A DNA stretch of 6,574 bases, from assembly GCA_900767495.1 (NCBI GenBank), contig CAAFZH010000062.1:1-6574 (forward strand). The letters are read 5' to 3'. Below are positions 1-6,270 of the stretch, one piece after another. The DNA comes from Clostridia bacterium (GTDB lineage Bacteria; Bacillota; Clostridia; Christensenellales; Borkfalkiaceae). The position numbers were made by a program, and so were the translations under genes. Position 1 is the first letter of the stretch; each line of letters starts with the position of its first letter. Under the pieces are notes generated by a model that saw nothing but the letters and a program-made list of their open reading frames with translations, was not told where the DNA came from and made no database searches.

Positions 1-9
1 AGGGGACTT

Positions 10-26
10 TACGTCATATTGAGCGT
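10..26 (+). repeat. Fragment of dispersed intergenic repeat (CGTCATATTGAGCG family)
   Basis: The 17 bases TACGTCATATTGAGCGT here recur exactly, in the same orientation, at 6270-6286. At the right-hand copy the match opens a longer unit that continues as GTAAGCGAAATATCCC. Here the sequence diverges after 17 bases (GTTATAAGC), so this looks like a truncated or decayed copy lying beyond the clpB terminator. The type is familiar as a non-coding intergenic repeat, but the family assignment is from memory of its consensus. Confidence 0.6.
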
Positions 27-37
27 TATAAGCATAC

Positions 38-77
38 AAAAAGCGGGCGGGGCGCAAATTTGCGCCCCGCCCGCTTT
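38..77 (-). terminator. Intrinsic terminator of the RHH-clpB operon, perfect 38-base palindrome
   Basis: Positions 40-77 form a perfect inverted repeat of two 19-base arms with no spacer. The arms are very GC-rich (GCGGGCGGGGCGC and its complement) around a central AAATTT, which would supply the loop. Read leftward, the stem runs into five T (A38-A42 on the plus strand). The hairpin lies 14 bases beyond the clpB stop codon. The plus-strand T tract is only three bases, so the terminator should work mainly leftward. Confidence 0.9.
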
Positions 78-91
78 GTCCGCTTTGCGGT

Positions 92-2686
92 TTAACTCCG
101 TTTGTATACGGTAAGTCCGTCGCCGTCGTAATCGACTACGGCGGTATCGCCCGCGGCAAAGAAATTGCCTATTATCTTTTTGGCGATAAGCGTTTCCACG
201 TTATGCTGAATAAACCGCTTTAACGGTCTTGCGCCGTAAACGGGATCGTAACCGTTGTCTATAATGTAGTCTTTTGCAGTCTTTGTAACGTCGAGCGAAA
301 TCTGTTGTTCTTCGAGTCTTTTTTTAAGACTTTCGAGCATCAGATCCACTATCTGTCCTATCTCGCTCTTTTGTAAGGGTTTATAGAACACTATCTCGTC
401 GAGCCTGTTTAAAAACTCGGGACGGAAACTCGATTTTAACAGCCTGCTTACTTCGTCTTTTGCCGACTGTTTTATTTCGCCGTTCTCGTCAATGCCTTCG
501 AGTATAGCCGACGAGCCGAGGTTGGAAGTAAGTATTATAACCGTGTTTTTAAAGTCGACGGTTCTGCCCTGCGAATCGGTTATACGCCCGTCGTCAAGCA
601 CTTGTAAAAGCACGTTGAACACGTCCGGGTGAGCCTTTTCGATTTCGTCGAACAATACTACCGAGTAGGGTTTTCTTCTTACCGCCTCGGTAAGTTGACC
701 GCCGTCCTCGAATCCCACGTATCCCGGAGGCGCGCCGATAAGACGGGAAACCGAGAACTTTTCCATATACTCGCTCATATCGAGCCTAATAAGATTTTTC
801 TCGTCGTCGAAAAGCACCTTTGCAAGCGTTTTTGCGAGTTCGGTTTTACCTACGCCCGTAGGTCCGAGGAACAAAAACGAGCCGAGCGGACGTGTAGGAT
901 CGGCAATGCCCGCTCTTGCGCGGAGAATTGCCTCGGCAACCGTTCTCACAGCCTCATCCTGCCCTATAACGCGTTTATGCAGTATTTCTTCAAGCGATAA
1001 GAGTTTTTCTCTTTCGCCTTCCATCAGTTTGGAAACGGGGATACCCGTCCAGCGGCAAACGATTTTGGCAATGTCCTCTTCGGTAACTCTGTCGTGTAAA
1101 AGTCCGTTTTCGCCGTTGCCGCTTTCCGCCGCCTTTTCGCTCTCTTCGAGTTGTTTTTTAAGTTCGGGCAGTTTACCGTATTTGAGTTGCGCGGCTTTGT
1201 TAAGGTCGTATTCTCTCTCGGCGGTTTCCGCCTCGCGGTTTACGCGCTCTATTTCCTCACGGAGTTTCTGTACTTTGTTTATGCTCTCTTTTTCGTTTTG
1301 CAAGCGAGCGTTCATGGCGGAATATTTTTCTTTGAGTTCCGCTATCTCCTTGCGGAGATTGTCGAGCCTTGCAAGCGAAAGTTTATCCGTTTCCTTTTTA
1401 AGCGAAGTTTCCTCTATTTCGAGGGTAGTGATTTTACGCTTTACGTCCTCCATTTCGCTCGGCATAGAGTTCATTTCGGTTTTTATGTTGGCGCACGCCT
1501 CGTCCACGAGGTCGATTGCCTTATCGGGTAAAAACCTGTCGGTAATGTACCTGTCGGACAAAGTAGCCGCCGCGATAAGCGCGTTATCCTGAATTTTAAC
1601 GCCGTGGAATACTTCGTATCTCTCTTTAAGTCCGCGCAGTATGGTTATGGTATCTTCAACGGTGGGTTCGTTTACCGTAACGGGTTGAAAACGCCTTTCG
1701 AGCGCGGGGTCTTTTTCGATATATTTTCTGTACTCGTCCAAAGTGGTCGCGCCTATGCAGTGGAGTTCGCCCCTTGCGAGCATAGGTTTGAGCAGGTTGC
1801 CCGCGTCCATCGCGCCTTCGGTTTTACCCGCGCCGACTATGGTGTGCAACTCGTCGATGAAAAGTATAATTTTGCCCTCGCTCTTTTTTACTTCGGCAAG
1901 GACGGCTTTAAGCCTTTCCTCAAACTCGCCGCGGTATTTCGCGCCCGCAACGAGCGCGCCCATATCGAGCGAGAAAACTTTACGGTCTTTAAGGTTTTCG
2001 GGAACGTCGCCTTTCATTATTCTTATGGCAAGACCTTCGGCGATAGCCGTTTTACCTACGCCCGGTTCACCTATTAAAACGGGGTTGTTTTTGGTCTTTC
2101 TCGAAAGGATACGTATTACGTTACGGATTTCCTCGTCCCTGCCGATAACGGGGTCGAGTTTGCCCGTTTTGGCGCGCTCGACGAGGTCCGAGCCGTACTT
2201 GTTAAGCACGTCGTAAGTGTCCTCGGGATTTTCGCTCGTAACGCGCACGTTGCCGCGCACTTCCATAAGAGCCTTCATAAACGAATTCTTGTCTATGCCG
2301 AACGCGTTGAATATTTTTTTCACCTCGGCGTTGGGCTTTTCTATAAGTCCGTACAGGAGATGTTCCACGGACACGAATTCGTCTTTCATATCCTTGGCTT
2401 GTTTTTCGGCGGCGTCGGTAGCCTCGGCAAGCGCGGCGGACAAATACTCGCCGTTACCGTTGCTCACCTTTACCGTGCGTTCCACCGCCTCGCGCGCCAT
2501 ACGCTCGACAGCCGTCTTATCCGCGCCCATTTTTGCAAACAGGTTTGGCACCAAGCCGCCTTCCTGCGTTAACAGCGCAAGCAGTAAATGTTGCTCGTCT
2601 ATTTCGCGGTTGCCGTATTCGCGCGCCAAACTTTGCGCCGAATTTAACGCCTCCGCGCTTTTTGCGGTCAGATTTTGCGAATTCAT
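92..2686 (-). CDS. clpB: ATP-dependent chaperone ClpB (Hsp100 disaggregase)
   Basis: This is a cytosolic hexameric AAA+ disaggregase that threads aggregated proteins through its pore, working with DnaK/DnaJ/GrpE. At 864 aa it is full length (the E. coli protein has 857). Visible parts in order are: a Clp N-terminal repeat domain (about 1-145); NBD1 with Walker A GEPGVGKT (206-213), pore-loop KYRGEFEERL with Tyr251, Walker B LFIDE (Asp278, Glu279) and arginine fingers Arg331/Arg332; a charged coiled-coil middle domain (about 400-525), which separates ClpB from ClpA, ClpX and ClpE; and NBD2 with Walker A GPTGVGKT (608-615), pore-loop GYVG (655-658), Walker B VLFDE (Asp680, Glu681) and sensor-2 GARPLKR (818-824). 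No key residue is missing. The start is fixed by the N-domain alignment and by AAGGAAG seven bases upstream. That SD lies inside the preceding RHH gene, whose TGA overlaps this ATG, so translation is probably coupled. No CIRCE or CtsR site is visible, so the heat-shock control is unknown. Confidence 0.98.
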   Translation of the reverse strand: MNSQNLTAKSAEALNSAQSLAREYGNREIDEQHLLLALLTQEGGLVPNLFAKMGADKTAVERMAREAVERTVKVSNGNGEYLSAALAEATDAAEKQAKDMKDEFVSVEHLLYGLIEKPNAEVKKIFNAFGIDKNSFMKALMEVRGNVRVTSENPEDTYDVLNKYGSDLVERAKTGKLDPVIGRDEEIRNVIRILSRKTKNNPVLIGEPGVGKTAIAEGLAIRIMKGDVPENLKDRKVFSLDMGALVAGAKYRGEFEERLKAVLAEVKKSEGKIILFIDELHTIVGAGKTEGAMDAGNLLKPMLARGELHCIGATTLDEYRKYIEKDPALERRFQPVTVNEPTVEDTITILRGLKERYEVFHGVKIQDNALIAAATLSDRYITDRFLPDKAIDLVDEACANIKTEMNSMPSEMEDVKRKITTLEIEETSLKKETDKLSLARLDNLRKEIAELKEKYSAMNARLQNEKESINKVQKLREEIERVNREAETAEREYDLNKAAQLKYGKLPELKKQLEESEKAAESGNGENGLLHDRVTEEDIAKIVCRWTGIPVSKLMEGEREKLLSLEEILHKRVIGQDEAVRTVAEAILRARAGIADPTRPLGSFLFLGPTGVGKTELAKTLAKVLFDDEKNLIRLDMSEYMEKFSVSRLIGAPPGYVGFEDGGQLTEAVRRKPYSVVLFDEIEKAHPDVFNVLLQVLDDGRITDSQGRTVDFKNTVIILTSNLGSSAILEGIDENGEIKQSAKDEVSRLLKSSFRPEFLNRLDEIVFYKPLQKSEIGQIVDLMLESLKKRLEEQQISLDVTKTAKDYIIDNGYDPVYGARPLKRFIQHNVETLIAKKIIGNFFAAGDTAVVDYDGDGLTVYKRS

Positions 2687-3318
2687 AATATCACTTCCTT
2701 TTTCTCAATATTTTTACGATATTCCCTTTCCGTTTCGCTCCGAGCCTTTTCGGGATCGGAAATGTGCGAAAAGTACGTTCTTAAATATTTATCGAACTCC
2801 GCAACGTACTCGGCGATAGCCTCGCCCGTTTTTTCGGGGGTAATCCCCTCCGGACGCAACATAACCCGCACGAATTTGTTGTCGGAATAGCCGTACTTCC
2901 TTTCGCCTATATACTTTTTTTCAAGCGAAATAAATAACTTATAAAAATCCTCCATTAAGGCAAAGAGCGTTGCGCTCGTCGTCCTTAACGAAATTTTCAA
3001 CTGTCCCAGATCGCCCGCGGGGAAAAGTTCCACCGAGTATTTTACGGTAGGGTTGTACTTATACAAAAGCGCGCTCTGCACAAATGCCATCGAGTTGGAC
3101 GGCAGGTTGGTAAACCGCAACCCCGAATACCTCTCTATAAGTTTGCCCATATTTATAAGCGCGTTCTCCATTTTCATATCCACGGTTTCAATCGTCAGAT
3201 AGTCCGCAAGCAGTCTGTCGAGCATTACCGAACGGCTCACGCCGTTTTCGTAAGCCTTTTCGTCGAGCCTCGATACGAGTTCGTCGCTTAATAATACGCT
3301 GTATACCGATTTATGCAT
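2683..3318 (-). CDS. Ribbon-helix-helix domain protein, candidate regulator of the clpB operon
   Basis: This 211-aa protein has no family that I recognise over its full length. Residues 4-42 fit a CopG/Arc-type RHH fold: a short strand (SVYSVLLS), helix A (DELVSRLDEKAYENG), the SRS turn before the second helix, and helix B (VMLDRLLADYL). RHH proteins dimerise through the strand and bind short palindromic operators. Residues 43-211 hold a mixed part rich in hydrophobic and aromatic residues (about 60-155) and a charged, probably helical tail (about 165-208, EKARSETEREYRKNIEKK). No signal peptide or membrane segment is visible. The ATG is the first start after a consensus promoter, with AGGAAGG about 12 bases upstream, which is slightly long spacing. 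Its TGA overlaps the clpB ATG. A role in autoregulating this operon, perhaps sensing stress through the C-terminal domain, is inference from fold and position. A toxin-antitoxin antitoxin is less likely, because the partner gene is clpB and the protein is long. Confidence 0.85.
   Translation of the reverse strand: MHKSVYSVLLSDELVSRLDEKAYENGVSRSVMLDRLLADYLTIETVDMKMENALINMGKLIERYSGLRFTNLPSNSMAFVQSALLYKYNPTVKYSVELFPAGDLGQLKISLRTTSATLFALMEDFYKLFISLEKKYIGERKYGYSDNKFVRVMLRPEGITPEKTGEAIAEYVAEFDKYLRTYFSHISDPEKARSETEREYRKNIEKKEVIL
2693..2700 (-). promoter_or_regulatory. clpB ribosome binding site inside the upstream gene
   Basis: Read on the minus strand this is AAGGAAGT. Its core AGGAAG ends seven bases before the clpB ATG, which is near-ideal spacing. 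The same bases encode Lys-Glu-Val near the C-terminus of the RHH protein, followed by Ile, Leu and the ATGA stop/start overlap. Ribosomes finishing the upstream gene would stop on this SD, which is the classic arrangement for translational coupling. Confidence 0.85.
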
Positions 3319-3352
3319 TTTTATCTTTCGCCTTCCTTTGCTTTACGCCAAT

Positions 3353-3381
3353 ATTGTACACCTAATTATATAATTTGTCAA
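3353..3381 (-). promoter_or_regulatory. Promoter of the RHH-clpB operon
   Basis: Reading leftward there is a perfect TTGACA -35 box (plus-strand TGTCAA, 3376-3381), a 17-base spacer and a TACAAT -10 box (plus-strand ATTGTA, 3353-3358). Transcription should start near 3346, giving a leader of about 28 bases. The spacer is nearly filled by the 12-base perfect palindrome AATTATATAATT (3364-3375), a plausible operator position. No alternative heat-shock sigma site, CIRCE inverted repeat or CtsR heptad repeat is seen. Confidence 0.8.
3364..3375. promoter_or_regulatory. 12-base palindrome in the operon promoter spacer, possible RHH operator
   Basis: AATTATATAATT is a perfect palindrome lying between the -35 and -10 boxes of the leftward promoter. 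Its inner ten bases, ATTATATAAT, recur at 3460-3469 over the -10 box of the alaS promoter. RHH proteins typically bind short palindromes within promoters, often their own. The sequence is pure A/T in an A/T-rich spacer, so chance or simple -10-like composition remains a real alternative. Confidence 0.35.
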
Positions 3382-3440
3382 GCAAAAAACATAACTTTAT
3401 TTACAAAATTTAAAAATATTTTTGCGCTCGGCAAAATCGT

Positions 3441-3469
3441 TTTACTTTTGCGCGCCAACATTATATAAT
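3441..3469 (+). promoter_or_regulatory. Promoter of alaS
   Basis: TTTACT at 3441-3446 (four of six consensus -35 bases), a 17-base spacer, then a perfect TATAAT at 3464-3469. The predicted start point is near 3476, giving a leader of only about 26 bases before the ATG at 3502. The SD GAGGA (3486-3490) is followed by an A-rich spacer of 11 bases. The leader is far too short for a T-box riboswitch, a common control of synthetase genes in Firmicutes. Confidence 0.75.
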
Positions 3470-3501
3470 AGGAACGAATATACACGAGGAATTAAAAAAA
3501 A

Positions 3502-5325
3502 ATGATTACTTCCAAACAGTTAAGAAACGCGTGGCTCGAATTTTACGAAAAGCGCGGACACGAAAATATAGGCGCGGTTTCGCTTATAGGCGACGGGTCT
3601 ACGGGCGTTATGTTCAACGTGGCGGGTATGCAACCGCTTATGCCCTATCTTTTAGGCAAAAAACACCCGTCGGGCAAAACGAGGCTTTGCAACGTGCAGG
3701 GTTGCGTGAGAACGGTGGACATAGAGAGCGTAGGCGACCCCACACACTTTACTTTTTTCGAGATGATGGGCAACTGGTCGCTCGGCGATTATTTTAAAGC
3801 CGAAAAGACCAAGTGGTCTTACGAACTTTTAACCGAAGTTTTCGGACTCGACGGCAACGAAATCTGCTCTACGGTTTTCGAGGGCGACGCCACCGCTCCG
3901 CGCGACGAGGAAACCGCCGGACTTTTAAAAAAAGCGGGCGTTAAACCCGAGCATATTTTCTATCTGCCCAAAAAGGACAACTGGTGGGAACTCGAAGGAA
4001 CGGTAGGCACGCCGTGCGGACCTGATAACGAATGGTTCTATCCCCGTCATAATAAGCCTTGCGGCAAAAACTGCGGACCGGACTGCGGCTGCGGCAGGTA
4101 CGTGGAGATAGGTAACGACGTATATATGCAGTATAAAAAGACGGCTACCGGTTACGAGCCGCTCGCCAACAAAAACGTGGACACGGGCTTTGGTCTTGAC
4201 AGACTTCTCGCGTTTTTGAACGGCGTTACGGACGGATACAAAACCGACCTTTTCGCACCCGTAATCGCTTATCTCGAAGGCAAATCGGGCAAGAGTTACG
4301 ACGGCGACGACGCCGCGCGCAAGGCGATGCGTATAATCGCCGACCATATCCGTACTTCGACCATGCTCATAGGCGACGTAAACGGAATAGTCCCGTCCAA
4401 CGTGGGCGCGGGATATATTCTGCGCAGACTGCTCCGCCGCGCTATACGCTATGCAAGAGGACTTAATCTCGATAAAACCGCCCTTACCGACGTTTCCAAA
4501 ATATTCATAGAACAAATTTACGACGAGGCTTACCCCTTGCTCGTGGAAAAAGAAGAGTATATTTTAAGCGAAATCGCCAAGGAGGCGGACAAGTTCGAGG
4601 CAACTCTCGCGACGGGTCTTAAAGAATTCAACAAGTGCGTAGAGGGCATAAAGCGTAAAAACGAGTTTATGGCGCAAAAAGACCCCGCTTACGTTCCCGA
4701 AAAAGGCATTAACGGCAAGCAGGCGTTCAGACTGTACGATACTTACGGTTTCCCGTTCGAACTCACCGCCGAACTCGCCGAAGAAATAGGTTTTACCGTC
4801 GATAAAGACGGCTTTGACGAGGCGTTTAAGCAGCATCAGGAAATAAGCAAGCAACAAGGCACGTTTAAGGGCGGGCTTGCCGAGCAGAACGAAATTACCG
4901 CAAGACTTCATACCGCCACCCACCTTTTGAACGCCGCTTTAAAGAGTGTTTTAAAAGACGACGGGATAAACCAACGCGGCTCGAACATAACCGTGGAAAG
5001 ATTGCGTTTCGATTTTAACTATCCGCGCAAACTAACCGCGGAAGAACTTGCCGAAATAGAGGCGTGGGTAAACGACGCTATCAAAGCCGACGTGGAAGTT
5101 ACCATGGAAGAAACCACTCCCGAACGAGCCAAAGAACAAGGCGCGGTGGGTATTTTCGATAATAAATACGGCGACAAAGTAAAGGTTTACACCATAGGCA
5201 AATACAGCAAAGAAATTTGCGGCGGTCCGCACGCGGCGAGAACGGGCGAACTGCACCACTTTAAAATAGTCAAGGAAGAGGCGTCCTCGGCGGGCGTTCG
5301 CAGAATAAAAGCCGTACTCGACTGA
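3502..5325 (+). CDS. alaS: Short-form alanine--tRNA ligase lacking the C-Ala domain
   Basis: This class II synthetase charges tRNA-Ala with alanine in the cytosol. Visible parts are the N-terminal catalytic core (AGMQPLMPYLLG at 41-52; FFEMMGNWSLGDYFK at 85-99; motif 3 GFGLDR at 229-234), the tRNA-recognition region (ADHIRTSTMLIGD at 280-292; VPSNVGAGYILRRLLRRA at 297-314) and the helical linker (LYDTYGFPFELT at 411-422). The editing centre has HTATH (470-474) and CGGPH (573-577), supplying His470, His474, Cys573 and His577. A cysteine cluster (Cys187, 191, 195, 197) interrupts the core and may bind metal. The protein has 607 aa, against about 875 for the usual enzyme. The glycine-rich beta-barrel normally found before HTATH is absent, and the chain ends right after the editing domain (SSAGVRRIKAVLD), with no coiled coil and no DHHA1/C-Ala domain. 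This is not a broken gene: the frame is clean and a terminator follows. Reduced AlaRS proteins like this are known to me mainly from Candidate Phyla Radiation genomes. Whether it is the only AlaRS in the cell cannot be told here. Confidence 0.93.
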   Translation: MITSKQLRNAWLEFYEKRGHENIGAVSLIGDGSTGVMFNVAGMQPLMPYLLGKKHPSGKTRLCNVQGCVRTVDIESVGDPTHFTFFEMMGNWSLGDYFKAEKTKWSYELLTEVFGLDGNEICSTVFEGDATAPRDEETAGLLKKAGVKPEHIFYLPKKDNWWELEGTVGTPCGPDNEWFYPRHNKPCGKNCGPDCGCGRYVEIGNDVYMQYKKTATGYEPLANKNVDTGFGLDRLLAFLNGVTDGYKTDLFAPVIAYLEGKSGKSYDGDDAARKAMRIIADHIRTSTMLIGDVNGIVPSNVGAGYILRRLLRRAIRYARGLNLDKTALTDVSKIFIEQIYDEAYPLLVEKEEYILSEIAKEADKFEATLATGLKEFNKCVEGIKRKNEFMAQKDPAYVPEKGINGKQAFRLYDTYGFPFELTAELAEEIGFTVDKDGFDEAFKQHQEISKQQGTFKGGLAEQNEITARLHTATHLLNAALKSVLKDDGINQRGSNITVERLRFDFNYPRKLTAEELAEIEAWVNDAIKADVEVTMEETTPERAKEQGAVGIFDNKYGDKVKVYTIGKYSKEICGGPHAARTGELHHFKIVKEEASSAGVRRIKAVLD

Positions 5326-5337
5326 AATTTATTTATA

Positions 5338-5374
5338 TTGCGCCGTCGCGCCAAGCGCGACGGCGCAACTTTTT
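5338..5374 (+). terminator. Intrinsic terminator of alaS
   Basis: A 14-bp perfect stem (5338-5351 with 5355-5368; TTGCGCCGTCGCGC and its complement) closes a 3-base CAA loop. It is followed by C and then five T at 5370-5374. It begins 12 bases after the alaS TGA. Read leftward, the flanking sequence has no good T tract, so it acts on the plus strand. Confidence 0.93.
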
Positions 5375-5409
5375 AACGTTATGCCCTATAAAATTTTAAT
5401 ATGCGACTT

Positions 5410-5459
5410 AAAAAAAATATCCGCGGCAGACTGCTTTTAAAATCAATCTGCCGCGGATA
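5410..5459 (-). terminator. Intrinsic terminator of the SGNH hydrolase gene
   Basis: A 13-bp perfect stem (5418-5430 with 5447-5459; core ATCCGCGGCAGA) has a 16-base loop that contains a self-complementary TTTTAAAA. Read leftward, the stem runs into eight T (A5410-A5417 on the plus strand). It starts four bases beyond the hydrolase stop codon at 5464-5466. With the alaS terminator it forms a convergent pair insulating the two genes. Confidence 0.93.
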
Positions 5460-5463
5460 GCGT

Positions 5464-6111
5464 TTATCCGATTAGTCCTCTGAATGCTGAATATTCTTTA
5501 ATTTTCTCGGCGATAAAGGCGTGTCCTTTGTCGTTGGGGTGAAGTCCGTCGGCGGTGAATTCGTCGCCGCGGTCGGTTTCGGGAACGGGGAAACCGTCGT
5601 TATAAAGGTCGATATAATCCACTCCGTGCAAAATGCAAAACGACCTGATTATATCCACGTAGACTTTAAGCGGCAAAGTCGGTTTACGGCGACCGCCGCC
5701 GCATAAGTCGTTTTCGTCGAACCTGCGCGCAGGCAGGATAAAGCAAATTTTTTCCTTGCCGTAAATAGCCGAAAGTTTTTCAAAAAGATTATTGAGTCCG
5801 CCGCAGAACGTATACGGCGAATTATCTTCCGTCGTGCCTATTTCGGCGTCGCCGTGTCCGTAATCGTTAGTGCCGCCGAAAACGAACACCATATCGGCGT
5901 CTTTATCCATAACTTCGGCACGCATCTGAAAGTCGTAATCGAAAGTCCTCGGCAAAGTCGGCTTTTTCTGCCTTGCTATTCTCGTACCCGAAACGCCGAA
6001 ATTCGCCGTTTCAACGCCGCAGATTTTCGCCACTACGCTTACGTATTTATTCTCTTCGCAGGTCGCGCCTACGCCCTCGGTTATACTGTCGCCCAAAAAT
6101 ATAAGTTTCAT
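5464..6111 (-). CDS. SGNH/GDSL-family hydrolase, probably cytoplasmic
   Basis: This 215-aa protein belongs to the SGNH esterase/lipase fold. Block I is FLGDSITEG with nucleophile Ser9. Block II is NFGVSGTR (37-44) with oxyanion Gly39. Block III is GGTND (79-83) with oxyanion Asn82. Block V is DGLHPN (188-193) with Asp188 and His191. All four catalytic blocks are intact and the length is typical of a single-domain enzyme. The substrate cannot be read from the sequence: family members deacylate lipids, acetylated sugars, thioesters and other esters. No signal peptide is visible, since the catalytic serine lies nine residues from the start, which favours a cytosolic enzyme acting on small or imported esters. 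The same constraint fixes the start: MKLIFLGDS is the normal beginning of block I, yet no SD precedes it. The gene is alone, with its own promoter and terminator, and is not linked to the translation or chaperone genes. Confidence 0.9.
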   Translation of the reverse strand: MKLIFLGDSITEGVGATCEENKYVSVVAKICGVETANFGVSGTRIARQKKPTLPRTFDYDFQMRAEVMDKDADMVFVFGGTNDYGHGDAEIGTTEDNSPYTFCGGLNNLFEKLSAIYGKEKICFILPARRFDENDLCGGGRRKPTLPLKVYVDIIRSFCILHGVDYIDLYNDGFPVPETDRGDEFTADGLHPNDKGHAFIAEKIKEYSAFRGLIG

Positions 6112-6119
6112 AATACGTT

Positions 6120-6148
6120 ATTGTACTCGCTTTTTTCGCCAAAGTCAA
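6120..6148 (-). promoter_or_regulatory. Promoter of the SGNH hydrolase gene, predicted leaderless transcript
   Basis: Reading leftward there is TTGACT (plus-strand AGTCAA, 6143-6148; five of six -35 bases), a 17-base spacer and TACAAT (plus-strand ATTGTA, 6120-6125; five of six -10 bases). Only eight bases (AACGTATT) separate the -10 box from the ATG at 6111. The start point should therefore fall at the A of the ATG or within about three bases before it. No SD-like sequence lies in those eight bases. Confidence 0.75.
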
Positions 6149-6194
6149 GCGTTAGCGCGGAGAACCTTTGAAATAAAATGCGCACTTTTTTCAT

Positions 6195-6231
6195 GGGGAT
6201 TGCCGCGGTCGCGTTGTTCCCTCGCAATGAC
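6195..6231 (-). repeat. Dispersed intergenic repeat, GTCATTGCGAG...GCAATCCCC unit
   Basis: Read on the minus strand it starts GTCATTGCGAGGGAACAACG and ends CGCGGCAATCCCC. The ATTGC near one end and GCAAT near the other are complementary, giving an imperfect palindrome. The consensus resembles short intergenic repeats I have seen scattered in many genomes. A second minus-strand unit with the same ends lies at 6349-6377. Confidence 0.65.
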
Positions 6232-6240
6232 AAATAAATT

Positions 6241-6261
6241 GCTTCCTCCTTCGGGGGAAGC
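6241..6261. repeat. Short hairpin between repeat units
   Basis: GCTTCCTCC and GGGGGAAGC pair as a 9-bp stem with one G-T wobble around a 3-base loop. On the plus strand seven A follow (6262-6268); on the minus strand the stem is followed by AATTTATTT, a weak tract. It could end leftward transcription coming from outside the window, but its place between two repeat units suggests that it is part of the composite repeat. Confidence 0.5.
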
Positions 6262-6270
6262 AAAAAAAGT

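Noticed and set aside
906..1592. Long plus-strand open frames opposite clpB, including 906-1592, 1604-2216 and 2217-2819
   Set aside because: They lie antisense to a fully conserved ClpB. Their translations are low-complexity, Ser- or Phe-rich strings without domains, as expected from antisense reading of biased codons.
2683..3318. RHH protein as the antitoxin of a toxin-antitoxin pair
   Set aside because: At 211 aa it is much longer than usual RHH antitoxins, and the only coupled gene is clpB, with no small toxin gene adjacent.
3319..3501. CIRCE or CtsR operator upstream of the clpB operon
   Set aside because: I looked for TTAGCACTC-N9-GAGTGCTAA and for tandem GGTCAAA-type heptads and found neither. 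The single TTGACA is better explained as the -35 box.
3925..4515. Minus-strand open frames opposite alaS (3925-4515, 4564-4923, 5032-5259)
   Set aside because: They have no start signals or recognisable motifs and overlap a conserved AlaRS in antisense.
3502..5325. alaS as a pseudogene truncated by a stop or frameshift
   Set aside because: The chain ends cleanly at a domain boundary, a perfect terminator starts 12 bases later, and the rest of the downstream sequence does not encode C-Ala residues in any frame.
5464..6111. Secreted lipase reading of the SGNH protein
   Set aside because: The catalytic Ser is at residue 9 and no signal peptide or upstream in-frame extension with a start is supported, so secretion is unlikely.
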